This document shows positions 18,195-26,087 of a DNA stretch of 64,000 nt, piece after piece. Origin of the DNA: an uncultured Prevotellaceae bacterium (GTDB lineage: Bacteria > Bacteroidota > Bacteroidia > Bacteroidales > Bacteroidaceae); assembly GCA_902774795.1 (NCBI GenBank), contig CACYKA010000005.1:1-64000 (forward strand), given 5' to 3'. The notes beneath the pieces are model-generated. The model worked only from the letters and a program-made list of their open reading frames with translations, had not been told where the DNA came from and searched no databases. The first letter of the stretch is position 1. Every line of letters begins with the position of its first letter. A program made the position numbers and the translations under genes.

Positions 18195-19082
18195 CTACAA
18201 TAATTCGGAATAATAACTAAAAGTATCTTTTAGCACTTTACACGACCAAGGTATATTCAATTCCATAATTCTAGAATCCCATAATCTTATAAATTGCAGT
18301 ATTGTGTCGTTAGGTGCATATTTTTCACGATAATACTTATATTTTCCATCCGAACCAAAAACAACTTCATTAAAAAATCCATCCCTTGTAAAAGAAGAAT
18401 AATAAACATCATTATCAACTAAGAAAAAATGATCTTCTTTAAGATGATAAGAATTCACCTCATCCTTTCTCCATCTGATTCTACTTATTTGCTCATATTC
18501 TGGTTTTATAACCCATCCATCAGGCGAGATAATTCCAAATCGATTATCAATTTTGATCTTCAAGAAAAGTGGACAGTTATCAAATGCCGTTACATCAAAA
18601 GAAGAAAAATCCAAGACAAGTTTATTATTGTAATAAAGTGCATTTTGTTCTCCTCTTTTAACGACGAGCCATCCCGTAGCAAGGACTCGCGTTCCGCCAT
18701 ACCTCCTATAAGAATCTATCCCATACTCATTCTTAACATATGTTCCGAATGACCAATCATAATTATAATTGACAGAAATAATATCCTCATATTTCCCCAA
18801 CGGCAAATAGAATTCTTCTCCATTGAACAAACCTACTATATCACTAAATTTGCCATTATGAATCCTACATATAAATAATGATGTTTCTTTGCCATCATAT
18901 CGAAATCTACCATTTACTATATCTAGCATATAAAAATCTACCTCATCTATTTTATCATAAATAGAAGGAAGTATTTCTTCTCCTTCCATAGATATTAATC
19001 CATATTTTAGGTTTTTCTTAATAATAGCAACTCCTTGGTGAAATTCACCAATCCAATCGTATTTATCTTCAAAGTTAGCCAT
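18195..19082 (-). CDS. WG-repeat protein, 295 aa, short paralogue
   Basis: Starts MANFEDKYDWIGEFHQGVAI, closely matching the 723-aa protein (MTDFEDRYDWIGEFDQGVAI); this alignment favours the ATG at 19082 over 19088. WG-like repeats include KYGLISMEGEEILPSIYD (about 27-44) and RFGIISPDGWVIKPEYEQI (about 185-205). The C-terminal part (from about 230) lacks repeats and lacks the AFEGDPE tail, so it is probably a truncated or diverged duplicate. Follows the ART-like gene by 27 bases. Confidence 0.75.
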   Translation of the reverse strand: MANFEDKYDWIGEFHQGVAIIKKNLKYGLISMEGEEILPSIYDKIDEVDFYMLDIVNGRFRYDGKETSLFICRIHNGKFSDIVGLFNGEEFYLPLGKYEDIISVNYNYDWSFGTYVKNEYGIDSYRRYGGTRVLATGWLVVKRGEQNALYYNNKLVLDFSSFDVTAFDNCPLFLKIKIDNRFGIISPDGWVIKPEYEQISRIRWRKDEVNSYHLKEDHFFLVDNDVYYSSFTRDGFFNEVVFGSDGKYKYYREKYAPNDTILQFIRLWDSRIMELNIPWSCKVLKDTFSYYSELL

Positions 19083-19109
19083 ACTCATTTTTTTGATTAT
19101 TTTATGCTT

Positions 19110-19604
19110 TTACTCACTTGCAATTATTTCCAATCCATTTCCTCTAGATACTCTTGCTTGTTGTATTTCGACTATTTGAGCAGAACCATTTGTTAAACCC
19201 TCGCAATCTTCCATTTTATCTATTCCTGTATTACTATTTGATTCCCAATACTCCATACAAGTTTGATGGAGGCTTGTTCCAATTCCGTTATAGTACATAT
19301 TATAGCTTTCAGCGGAAAACCAAAATACAGGTTCCGAGGTCTCTATTGTTAGGAGTTTAAATATTCTTCCACAAATATCAGACTTCTGTATAGCCCAGAA
19401 TTCGACATCATCCAAATCATGGCACACAAATAAGCCGTTTAGGCGAGAAGGGTAATTAGGAAAGTCTTTCACTCGGATTCTCTCTAATTCTTCTTCAATT
19501 TGCCGTTTCTTTGGCTCCATACTATCAAGATTATATCTTGGGGGCTGTATAATGTCACCAACAGCGAATTGTAATTCATCCTTTACTATATGATATACTC
19601 TCAT
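19110..19604 (-). CDS. Hypothetical protein resembling ADP-ribosyltransferase-fold (DUF2441-like) proteins
   Basis: With the ATG at 19604 the product is 164 aa (MRVYHIVKDELQFAVGDIIQPP; an upstream GTG at 19646 is possible). The order YHIV...GDIIQP...R...FPNYPSRLNGLFVC...FW recalls small ART-like proteins in which a start strand YH.V, a conserved R and a PSR segment occur. I cannot confirm catalytic residues. It lies between the 409-aa and 295-aa genes of the WG island. Confidence 0.4.
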   Translation of the reverse strand: MRVYHIVKDELQFAVGDIIQPPRYNLDSMEPKKRQIEEELERIRVKDFPNYPSRLNGLFVCHDLDDVEFWAIQKSDICGRIFKLLTIETSEPVFWFSAESYNMYYNGIGTSLHQTCMEYWESNSNTGIDKMEDCEGLTNGSAQIVEIQQARVSRGNGLEIIASE

Positions 19605-19656
19605 ATGTCGAATATATATATATTTGGTATATATTACTTCCTTCACTAATTACGTA

Positions 19657-20886
19657 TTAGTCAATATTCCATTGTGCTTCCGGATCGCCCTCAAAGGCTG
19701 CACGATACATTTCATCCAACTCTTCTTGAGTATATTCTGAACCGTAATCTACACTATCATCATTTATATTATTATTCACATCTCCAATTAATCTTTCTAT
19801 ATGAAAAATTTTATTATCGTCTGATTTTATTTTGTTTCCATCTACATCATAGAAGTAATAGTTATATTCATTATGATAATCACTACATTCAACAACCTCT
19901 TCTATCTTTATGATCCCATCATAAAAGGAGAAATTATATTTGCATAGCGAAGTATTATTATAACTCTCATCAAATAGGATAGTATGTGCTGATATTGCTA
20001 CATTATCTTTTTTTTCGTATCTAATAACAAATGCTCCATAACGTTGAAGAAATGGTAAAACAATGTATTTGTCGGAAAAAAGAAGTTGATTATTATAGAT
20101 ATTTATTTCTGTGTTGTCATTTTGGATATCTTTCGGATAGATGTAGTCTGAAGCCCTATATGAATACTCTCTATTATCATGTAATGTTATAACACTAACA
20201 GTACCACTTTTTATCTTATAATCTTCTTTTATCACATATCCATTATTATCATAATAAGGATCATTTTCTAAAAATACTAATTGCGCTTCACCATCTTCAT
20301 GAATCCACAAATATGGAGATTTCCCTTCATAAACCTTTCCTTTTCTTCTTTCATACGCAACAATATTATTATTGTTCCAGAAGAATATAAAATCTCTGTA
20401 TATAGAACACAAACGGTAGTCCTTCAAATAATTAGAATCTATAAAAGTATATGATTCTCTTGTCCGAAATGAATCTAAATTAATTAATGTGGGGTTATTT
20501 AGAAAACACGATTCTATATCTATTTTCGTAACAATAATGAAACTATTCTTTCCTATTATTTCAATCTGGAACTTGTATTTTGCTAGCCAAGGACTTTGAT
20601 CTACCCAACGATGTACTTGAACAAGTATTCTATTGTTCTTGTCAATTACAACAAAGTTGGAAAACATTTCATTGTCTTTTACAATGTGAAAAGAATCCTC
20701 CGTTTCAGTTAAGACGATGAGTTCCTGATCATTTCCTATAGTTTTTCTATCTATTGGTGCTAAGTCGCTTTTACAAAAGTGGACTTCATCATTTTGGGCA
20801 TAAACCCATATATCATTATCTTGATCAAAAAGACCTATACGATCAATGCTCTGTTGCTTTAATATATTTTTTATAATCTGATCCAT
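19657..20886 (-). CDS. Beta-rich hypothetical protein with AFEGDPE tail
   Basis: 409 aa, first gene of the island operon. The sequence is almost all alternating beta-type segments with many Asn, Asp and Tyr, compatible with a propeller or WG-like fold, but clear WG repeats are not seen. The C-terminus is MYRAAFEGDPEAQWNID, nearly the same as the end of the 723-aa WG protein, set off by an acidic linker (about residues 370-395). No signal peptide or TM. Preceded by a promoter (21158-21189) and the 21-bp-period repeats (21215-21246). Confidence 0.7.
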   Translation of the reverse strand: MDQIIKNILKQQSIDRIGLFDQDNDIWVYAQNDEVHFCKSDLAPIDRKTIGNDQELIVLTETEDSFHIVKDNEMFSNFVVIDKNNRILVQVHRWVDQSPWLAKYKFQIEIIGKNSFIIVTKIDIESCFLNNPTLINLDSFRTRESYTFIDSNYLKDYRLCSIYRDFIFFWNNNNIVAYERRKGKVYEGKSPYLWIHEDGEAQLVFLENDPYYDNNGYVIKEDYKIKSGTVSVITLHDNREYSYRASDYIYPKDIQNDNTEINIYNNQLLFSDKYIVLPFLQRYGAFVIRYEKKDNVAISAHTILFDESYNNTSLCKYNFSFYDGIIKIEEVVECSDYHNEYNYYFYDVDGNKIKSDDNKIFHIERLIGDVNNNINDDSVDYGSEYTQEELDEMYRAAFEGDPEAQWNID

Positions 20887-21157
20887 CTTTTCATTTGGTG
20901 TTCATATATTGTAACAAGCTCAATCACTGTATTTCTTATCTTCATTTTTAGACAAGACCATTGGGTAACTGCTTTTCAATTATCTCCCTTATAGGGGTTG
21001 CTAGCGTATTATATGGATTATTCATTATTGTTCTATCTCTATTCAGAAAGTAGAAAAATAGATTGTAAATAGTAAGGATTTTTAAGCAAACACTTTTTTC
21101 AGTATGTCATCCCACCCATCCTACGAGCCTAAGCACATCATCAGCATGGAACATTTG

Positions 21158-21189
21158 CAAAATTAAGAATTAGTTTTGAAACAAACAAA
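21158..21189 (-). promoter_or_regulatory. Promoter of the WG/caspase-like island
   Basis: Minus strand: -33 TTTG at 21189-21186, 20-base spacer, -7 TAATTTTG at 21165-21158. The leader to the 409-aa gene (ATG at 20886) would be about 265 bases long, unusually long, and contains no ORF I can support. Confidence 0.65.
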
Positions 21190-21214
21190 TAAATTGGTAA
21201 TTATTTTTCAACAT

Positions 21215-21246
21215 TTGTATGAAATTGCTCCCTGATTGTATGAAAT
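21215..21246 (-). promoter_or_regulatory. Direct-repeat operator candidate, WG island promoter
   Basis: Two copies of TTGTATGAAAT at 21215-21225 and 21236-21246, period exactly 21 bases. They lie 26 bases upstream of the -33 box. Both the core word and the period match the repeats upstream of lytTR (14374-14407). Confidence 0.55.
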
Positions 21247-21361
21247 AGTAAAATGTGAAAGTACAAACTCCCTCTACATAATGGGTAACTAAGGGTATCT
21301 CACAAATATTTCTCAATCTCTCCAAAAGAAAAGGGCAAAAAAATGCATAATGCACATTTTT

Positions 21362-21403
21362 TTTAGTCGGCTGAAGCCTTTGTAAAAGCGGCAAAGCCGA
21401 GCG
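21362..21403 (-). repeat. REP-like double hairpin element
   Basis: Contains, read on the minus strand, CGCTCGGCTTTGCCGCTT (21403-21386, hairpin CGGC-TTT-GCCG) followed by a module with GGCTTCAGCC and CGACTAAA (21382-21362). Both modules recur in the other order at 46636-46690, and the first alone at 22051-22070 and 46524-46543. Confidence 0.7.
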
Positions 21404-21501
21404 CATAATGCATATTTTTTTTGCCAATAAACTCTTGTTGTTTATAAGTGACAACGGAAAATAGTTTTTTGACGTTTCCTGATTTGGGTTGACTGTCAAT
21501 A

Positions 21502-22050
21502 TGCCCCTCACCCCTCACTTGATATAGGCGGAAAGCCCATGAATACTGGGTTCGTGACGAGTGAGGGGTTGACGACACCCCTCACTGCCTTTAATCCCTT
21601 GCTGGCTGGGACTTGCGGCCACATTGAGTGAGGGGTGAGGGGAAGTAAACACGATACGGCGTATCGGCGAAACGCTTCTTTTTCGAGTTTCCGCTGACGC
21701 TGAAAAGCGTGGCATAAGCCAAACGATAGAATGGCTTAAGCCAATCGATGAATCGGCATGAGCCAAAGGATAAAATGGCTTTATAGGATACCTCCCCTTG
21801 TAAAATTTGCGGGAAGGCCTTCCAACACTTTTTGGAAAGCCATGTAAAAAGTGTTAGAAGGCTTCGTAAAAAAGAGGGGGGAGGGGCTGTAAAAACGATA
21901 CGGCGTGCTGCTCTTCACGAAACGGCGTATCAAGGACCACGAGACGGCGTATCAAAGGCGACGAAACGCCGTTTCGGTGAAACGCTTCTTTTTCAAATAG
22001 CAAAGGGCGGGAATTGCATTACGCAGTTCCTGCCCTTATTTCTATAACCG
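21502..22050. repeat. Gene-free repeat island
   Basis: No supportable gene lies between 20887 and 22144. The stretch is packed with short repeats: CCCCTCACCCCTCACT-type words in both orientations (21501-21640), GGCTTAAGCC-type palindromes (21713-21780), and at least four ACGGCGTATC-like words (21655-21960) with GAAACGCTTCTTTTTC twice (21669 and 21979). An imperfect ~20-bp inverted repeat spans 21813-21865 (AACACTTTTT / AAAAAGTGTT core, 12-base loop). It looks like an accumulation site for non-coding repeats rather than an insertion sequence; no transposase is present. Confidence 0.6.
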
Positions 22051-22070
22051 TTCGCTCGGCTCTGCCGCTT
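22051..22070 (+). repeat. REP-like hairpin, single module
   Basis: TTCGCTCGGCTCTGCCGCTT, one base different from the copies at 46524-46543 and 46671-46690. Lies shortly before the heptad tract and the 3' end of the surface operon. Confidence 0.65.
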
Positions 22071-22094
22071 TCACAAAGCGAAGCGACTGAAAGA

Positions 22095-22143
22095 ACCGTT
22101 AACCGCTAACCGCTAACCGTTAACCGTTAACCGTTAACCGTTA
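22095..22143. repeat. Heptad tract at the stop codon of the 61-aa gene
   Basis: Seven 7-base units, ACCGTTA or ACCGCTA, nearly perfect. The tract abuts the stop codon of the minus-strand 61-aa gene (22145-22147). The unit resembles the four heptads inside the neighbouring 1228-aa gene (22441-22468). Confidence 0.85.
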
Positions 22144-22144
22144 T

Positions 22145-22330
22145 TTACTCCTCAAACCATTCGCCGTCGTCGAACTCTGCTGCGCGGCCGCGGCCTGCAA
22201 CGTTACCGGCACCTTTTAACTTAAGATTTGCGTTATTGCCGAGGTTCTGAATCCCACTGGCTTGAAGAAGATGAGTCCTCTGCTTAATCTCCACCACCTT
22301 CGTGGTTGGTTTTATATAATTCTTTTTCAT
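22145..22330 (-). CDS. Small YIKP...LLQASG peptide of the Prevotella type
   Basis: 61 aa, MKKNYIKPTTKVVEIKQRTH at the start, then LLQASG near residue 21-26, then a Gly/Asn-rich part and an acidic end (FDDGEWFEE). Small proteins beginning MKK.YIKP with an LL..SG motif are common in Prevotella-type genomes; I know of no established function. The LL..SG step between a basic leader and a variable tail resembles leader/core peptides, but no maturation enzyme is adjacent. It starts four bases after the 1228-aa gene stop, so it is coupled to it. Confidence 0.7.
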   Translation of the reverse strand: MKKNYIKPTTKVVEIKQRTHLLQASGIQNLGNNANLKLKGAGNVAGRGRAAEFDDGEWFEE

Positions 22331-22334
22331 AGTT

Positions 22335-25300
22335 TTATTCTGTAATTGCTATTTTCTTACCTTTATTATAATATATTCCAGGAACTGTCGGCTTGCCGTT
22401 GAGCTTGCGTCCGAAGAGGTCGAACCAACCAGCAGTTTCGCTAACCGCTAAACGCTTACCGCTAACCGAATGAATCTCCGTTACCATATCTCCGTCAAGG
22501 TTCATTCTGATTTCGCGGACTAGCTGCTCACCGCTCAAACTTACATGGAAGTACGCACGGAAAGCGCCGAGATTCACGTCCTGATCTGGCCAATAGAGGT
22601 TGTTGTCTGCACCAAGATAGAGGTTGCTTGCATTATTGCCCGGAAGTGTCTCTGGACCATAGATGCCGATGAACTGCACGAGTTTGTCATTGCTGGTAAC
22701 AGTAGTCGGGTCATCTTTTCTGATTCTGACGCCGTTGAATACGGGATTGACGATGTTGTCGCCACTTGCCCACTTTACGATATAAGGTTTACCGGCCTCG
22801 ATGCTCAATGCGTTATTGAAGTTAAGCGTCAATTTACCGTCACTGTCGAGGCTTGATTCCAAGACCTTCAATTCCATCACCGTGGCTTTTTCAAGCGGAG
22901 TGTTCGTAAAGTCGGTCACATCGAACGGCAGACATAGTGTGTTCCAGTCGCCGTCTTTGTAGAGCGTGCGGCCCGTGAGAGTGATGTTGTTTCTTTGGGC
23001 CTGATCAAGCAGAGTGATGACATCGGTGTTGTCGGCCATTTCGGCAAGAGAACCAGTGAGGCAGCCTATCAAGTAGAAGGCGTTATTGCCAAGGGTGATG
23101 TTCTTGGCGAGGATAGCATCGAGGTCAACGGTCAGACCGTCGCAGAAGGCGAAGGCGTTCTCGCCGATGGTGGTCAGCGTAGAGGGCAGTTTCACGGTGT
23201 TCAGGTTACCATAGGAGTGCACATTACTCGTGCCGGCAAATGCCGAAGCAGCAATGCTGGTCACGCCCTCACCGATAGTGATGGCCTTGACGTAGTTGGC
23301 AACTCTGAACCATGTATAGTCGGTGTTCGCAGGTTCATTTTCTTCTTTCATGGCTACATTGCCCTCAACACCATCCTTCTTATTGATGGTGAGCTTTCCA
23401 GCGTGGAAGCTCCATGCAAGGTCACCCCATACATCGTTGTCATCAGGCGTAGTTATCATGAACGGAGCCCACTTGCTGCCAACATAGTCGTCGAGACCAC
23501 GAATCTCAAGCAGGCACTCGTCGCCGACATTCTCAGGCATTCCCTCGTGCGTGGAGGCGTAAACCACCTGGCCGAACACATAGTCCGTGCCGAGGACGAG
23601 TACGCGGTTGCCGTCTTTGACCTCGATGCCCAGCGTTGCGGCAAGTTCCGCGTTGTTGTTGGCGGCCTCGAACTTATAGAAGATGTAGCTGTAGCCGTCC
23701 ATCGTCTGGTCGGGCACGGTGGCAGTGCAGGTGGCGATGTCCTTGGGTTGCATGATGGTGAACGTCGCTGCTTTCTCGCCTGAGTAGTTGCCCTTGCCAC
23801 TAATAGTATAGGTGTAGTCACCTGCGTCCTGAATCGTGCCACTCGGAGCAGTCACGGTGTAGTCTGTATTCTCAACGAGCACTTTCTCGCCGTCCTTCAC
23901 AGTGATGACAGGTGTCAATTCGCTGCCCGTCCATGTCTGCGACGGAATGGTGATGGTGATGTCATCATTGGTAACGGCCTTCTGGGTGATGGTCACCTCG
24001 ATAGAACCAGAAACATCGTTATGATTGGCATCGCCTGCCACCTTATAATATATGGTATAAGTTCCGGCATCCGTTCCTGTCGGGATGTCAGCGGAATAGT
24101 TCTCGCCATCAAGGCTGTAAAGCAGGGTTCCGAAGTCTGTAGAACCTGCATTCACTAGCGCCTGTGCCGAGCCTTTATATACAAGGTCTGCGACTGCTAT
24201 CGGAGCGGTGACAGTGGGTGTAGCCTTAACGATGGTGAATGTTTTTGATGTCGTTCCAGCATAATTCCCCTTACCGGTAATAGTGATGGTTGCTGTACCT
24301 ACTGTCGTTTTGTCGCTGTAAGTCACCTCATAATCCACATCCTTCACAAGTGCCGTTCCCTCATACGTAATCGCCACAGCAGGCTCGAATGCAGAACCTG
24401 TATAGGTCTGGTCATCTATATCAGCGATGACACAACTCCCGAGATCTCTCTTCAGCGTCACCGTCAGTTCGAGGCCATCTCTTTGTCCGGAGGGGTCACT
24501 ATGGAAGGTGAGTGTCATCTGCTTACCGCTGCTGATGAGCGTGCCGATGTTCTCTCCTGACTCATCACTACCATACTTGTCGCCAATCTTTTGTGCGGAG
24601 GTAGAGCCGCCATCATACACCATCAAGTAGTCACGTAGATCTTTTCCCCACACTTCCGCCGTCACCGTGCCGGTGAGCTGCAGGACATAGTGGTCGGGAG
24701 CAGTTAGAACGAGACCGCCATCATAATTGTTGCTATATTGGGCCTTAGCGCCGCCATCATCATACACATTAAACGAGCTTACGCCCTCGGGGATTTTGGC
24801 ATCATAATAAATGCCTGTTTTTGGCATGTTGATGTAGTCACCGCCATTGGCATCTTTCTTGAAGCCGATGGAAATAACCTCGAAGTCGACGGACTTCGAA
24901 CCAGCGTACGAGCCCTTGCCAGTAATGGTCAGCGTGTATTTGCCTCCTTCGGTGATATGGATGGTGGTCGATTCCTGCGATGTCGTACCGAGCGTGGCAG
25001 TATAGTCAGTGCCCAGTGTGAGCGTATGTCCTTCGGCATCGCGCACGCTAAAGGGGATGTCGAGGTAGCTGCCCGTCAAATCGTACGAGGCGCTGATGCC
25101 CGAAATGGTGGCAGCAGAAAGCTGGTTTTGTTCACTGCCCTTAGGAACGAGTGTCAAACTCACCTTGTTCTTGATATTCTCGGTAGTTGCCTCACCAACA
25201 CCTACAATATTGAACTTTTTGCCATCGGCGAAGCTGATGCTGCCAAGACGGTTGCTAAAGCCATAAGCTCCGCTGGAATTTCCACCTGTGACTTGGATGA

Positions 25301-26021
25301 AATCCAAAGTCTTTGCCCAGCCGAGGACCAGCGATCCGCTGGTTTTGTCTGCGGCGCCATTGCCCGGACCTATACCAGGCCCACCGTCGCCGCCGGTAGC
25401 AGTCACCTGACCACCGTTGATAACGATGTCACCGCAGCCGCCTTTGGCACCATTATTTAAACTACAATTGCCACCACCAATACCAGCAGCCTTGTTACCA
25501 CCCATGGCGTTGACGATGCCACCGTTGATGGTGATGGTGCCGTTGCCGGTGAGTTCGCTGTTACAACCGCCGCCGATACCAGCGCTCTGAGCACCACCTT
25601 TGACGTTGACGATACCGCCGTTGATGGTAATATTACCATATTTAATAGGGTCCCAGGAGTGTGTACCTGAGCCGCCTCCGATACCGGCTTTACTATATTC
25701 ATTCTTTGCAATGATCAACGTGCCAGTGCCGTTAGTGCCGCCCTCGATGGTCAGAGAGTTACCTACTTTCACCTCGATGCCATTCGGGGCTGTGAGGGTA
25801 TAGCCGTCGGTGAGGATGAGCGTCACGGTGCCCTTGACGGTAATACGACCTTCAATGGTCACGTCGCCGTTGGTCACGTAAGTGTTGCCGTTCGTCCACG
25901 TTTGGGTGGATGTGGATGATTTCAGCTTCACGGTGTCGGCCCACGTTGTCACAGTCGTGAGCATCATCACAAGCAGCAACATTGCCGCCCGAAAATACAA
26001 TCTTCTTTCTTGTTTTTCCAT
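22335..26021 (-). CDS. Large exported BspA/CUB-like surface protein
   Basis: 1228 aa. Signal peptide (about 1-28, hydrophobic AMLLLVMMLTTVTTWA). Residues about 60-260: right-handed beta-helix-like repeats with TINGGIVNxxGG and AGIGGG. About 410-527: a CUB-like domain (YDGG, LTFHSDPSGQRDGLEL). About 530-760: three or four YDG/MBG-type beta repeats (GKGNYAG...FTI). About 905-965: BspA-type LRR_5 repeats (AFAGTSN, LPSTLTTIGENAFAFCDGL). C-terminus (about 1195-1228): FDLFGRKLNGKPTVPGIYY, a Bacteroidales sorting-like domain. Probably a cell-surface adhesin or binding protein. Lies 66 bases after the orphan 7TM gene. Confidence 0.82.
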   Translation of the reverse strand: MEKQERRLYFRAAMLLLVMMLTTVTTWADTVKLKSSTSTQTWTNGNTYVTNGDVTIEGRITVKGTVTLILTDGYTLTAPNGIEVKVGNSLTIEGGTNGTGTLIIAKNEYSKAGIGGGSGTHSWDPIKYGNITINGGIVNVKGGAQSAGIGGGCNSELTGNGTITINGGIVNAMGGNKAAGIGGGNCSLNNGAKGGCGDIVINGGQVTATGGDGGPGIGPGNGAADKTSGSLVLGWAKTLDFIQVTGGNSSGAYGFSNRLGSISFADGKKFNIVGVGEATTENIKNKVSLTLVPKGSEQNQLSAATISGISASYDLTGSYLDIPFSVRDAEGHTLTLGTDYTATLGTTSQESTTIHITEGGKYTLTITGKGSYAGSKSVDFEVISIGFKKDANGGDYINMPKTGIYYDAKIPEGVSSFNVYDDGGAKAQYSNNYDGGLVLTAPDHYVLQLTGTVTAEVWGKDLRDYLMVYDGGSTSAQKIGDKYGSDESGENIGTLISSGKQMTLTFHSDPSGQRDGLELTVTLKRDLGSCVIADIDDQTYTGSAFEPAVAITYEGTALVKDVDYEVTYSDKTTVGTATITITGKGNYAGTTSKTFTIVKATPTVTAPIAVADLVYKGSAQALVNAGSTDFGTLLYSLDGENYSADIPTGTDAGTYTIYYKVAGDANHNDVSGSIEVTITQKAVTNDDITITIPSQTWTGSELTPVITVKDGEKVLVENTDYTVTAPSGTIQDAGDYTYTISGKGNYSGEKAATFTIMQPKDIATCTATVPDQTMDGYSYIFYKFEAANNNAELAATLGIEVKDGNRVLVLGTDYVFGQVVYASTHEGMPENVGDECLLEIRGLDDYVGSKWAPFMITTPDDNDVWGDLAWSFHAGKLTINKKDGVEGNVAMKEENEPANTDYTWFRVANYVKAITIGEGVTSIAASAFAGTSNVHSYGNLNTVKLPSTLTTIGENAFAFCDGLTVDLDAILAKNITLGNNAFYLIGCLTGSLAEMADNTDVITLLDQAQRNNITLTGRTLYKDGDWNTLCLPFDVTDFTNTPLEKATVMELKVLESSLDSDGKLTLNFNNALSIEAGKPYIVKWASGDNIVNPVFNGVRIRKDDPTTVTSNDKLVQFIGIYGPETLPGNNASNLYLGADNNLYWPDQDVNLGAFRAYFHVSLSGEQLVREIRMNLDGDMVTEIHSVSGKRLAVSETAGWFDLFGRKLNGKPTVPGIYYNKGKKIAITE
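22441..22468. repeat. Four heptads inside the coding region of the 1228-aa protein
   Basis: CTAACCG, CTAAACG, CTTACCG, CTAACCG on the plus strand, in frame with the minus-strand gene and encoding part of SVSGKRLAVSE just before the C-terminal sorting-like domain. Same unit family as the intergenic tract at 22095-22143. Confidence 0.75.
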
Positions 26022-26087
26022 TTTTGTTTTTTGTTTTGTTGTTTGTTTAATATGTTAAGTGATTTTATAATTATTGAAATCTTACCT

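Noticed and set aside
21170..22047. Several 70-113-codon ORFs in the repeat island
   Set aside because: They consist of the repeats themselves, lack recognisable protein features and overlap each other on both strands.
22095..22143. Short regular repeats that at first look like a CRISPR array
   Set aside because: The period is 7 bases with no spacers and there are no cas genes; it is a heptad tract.
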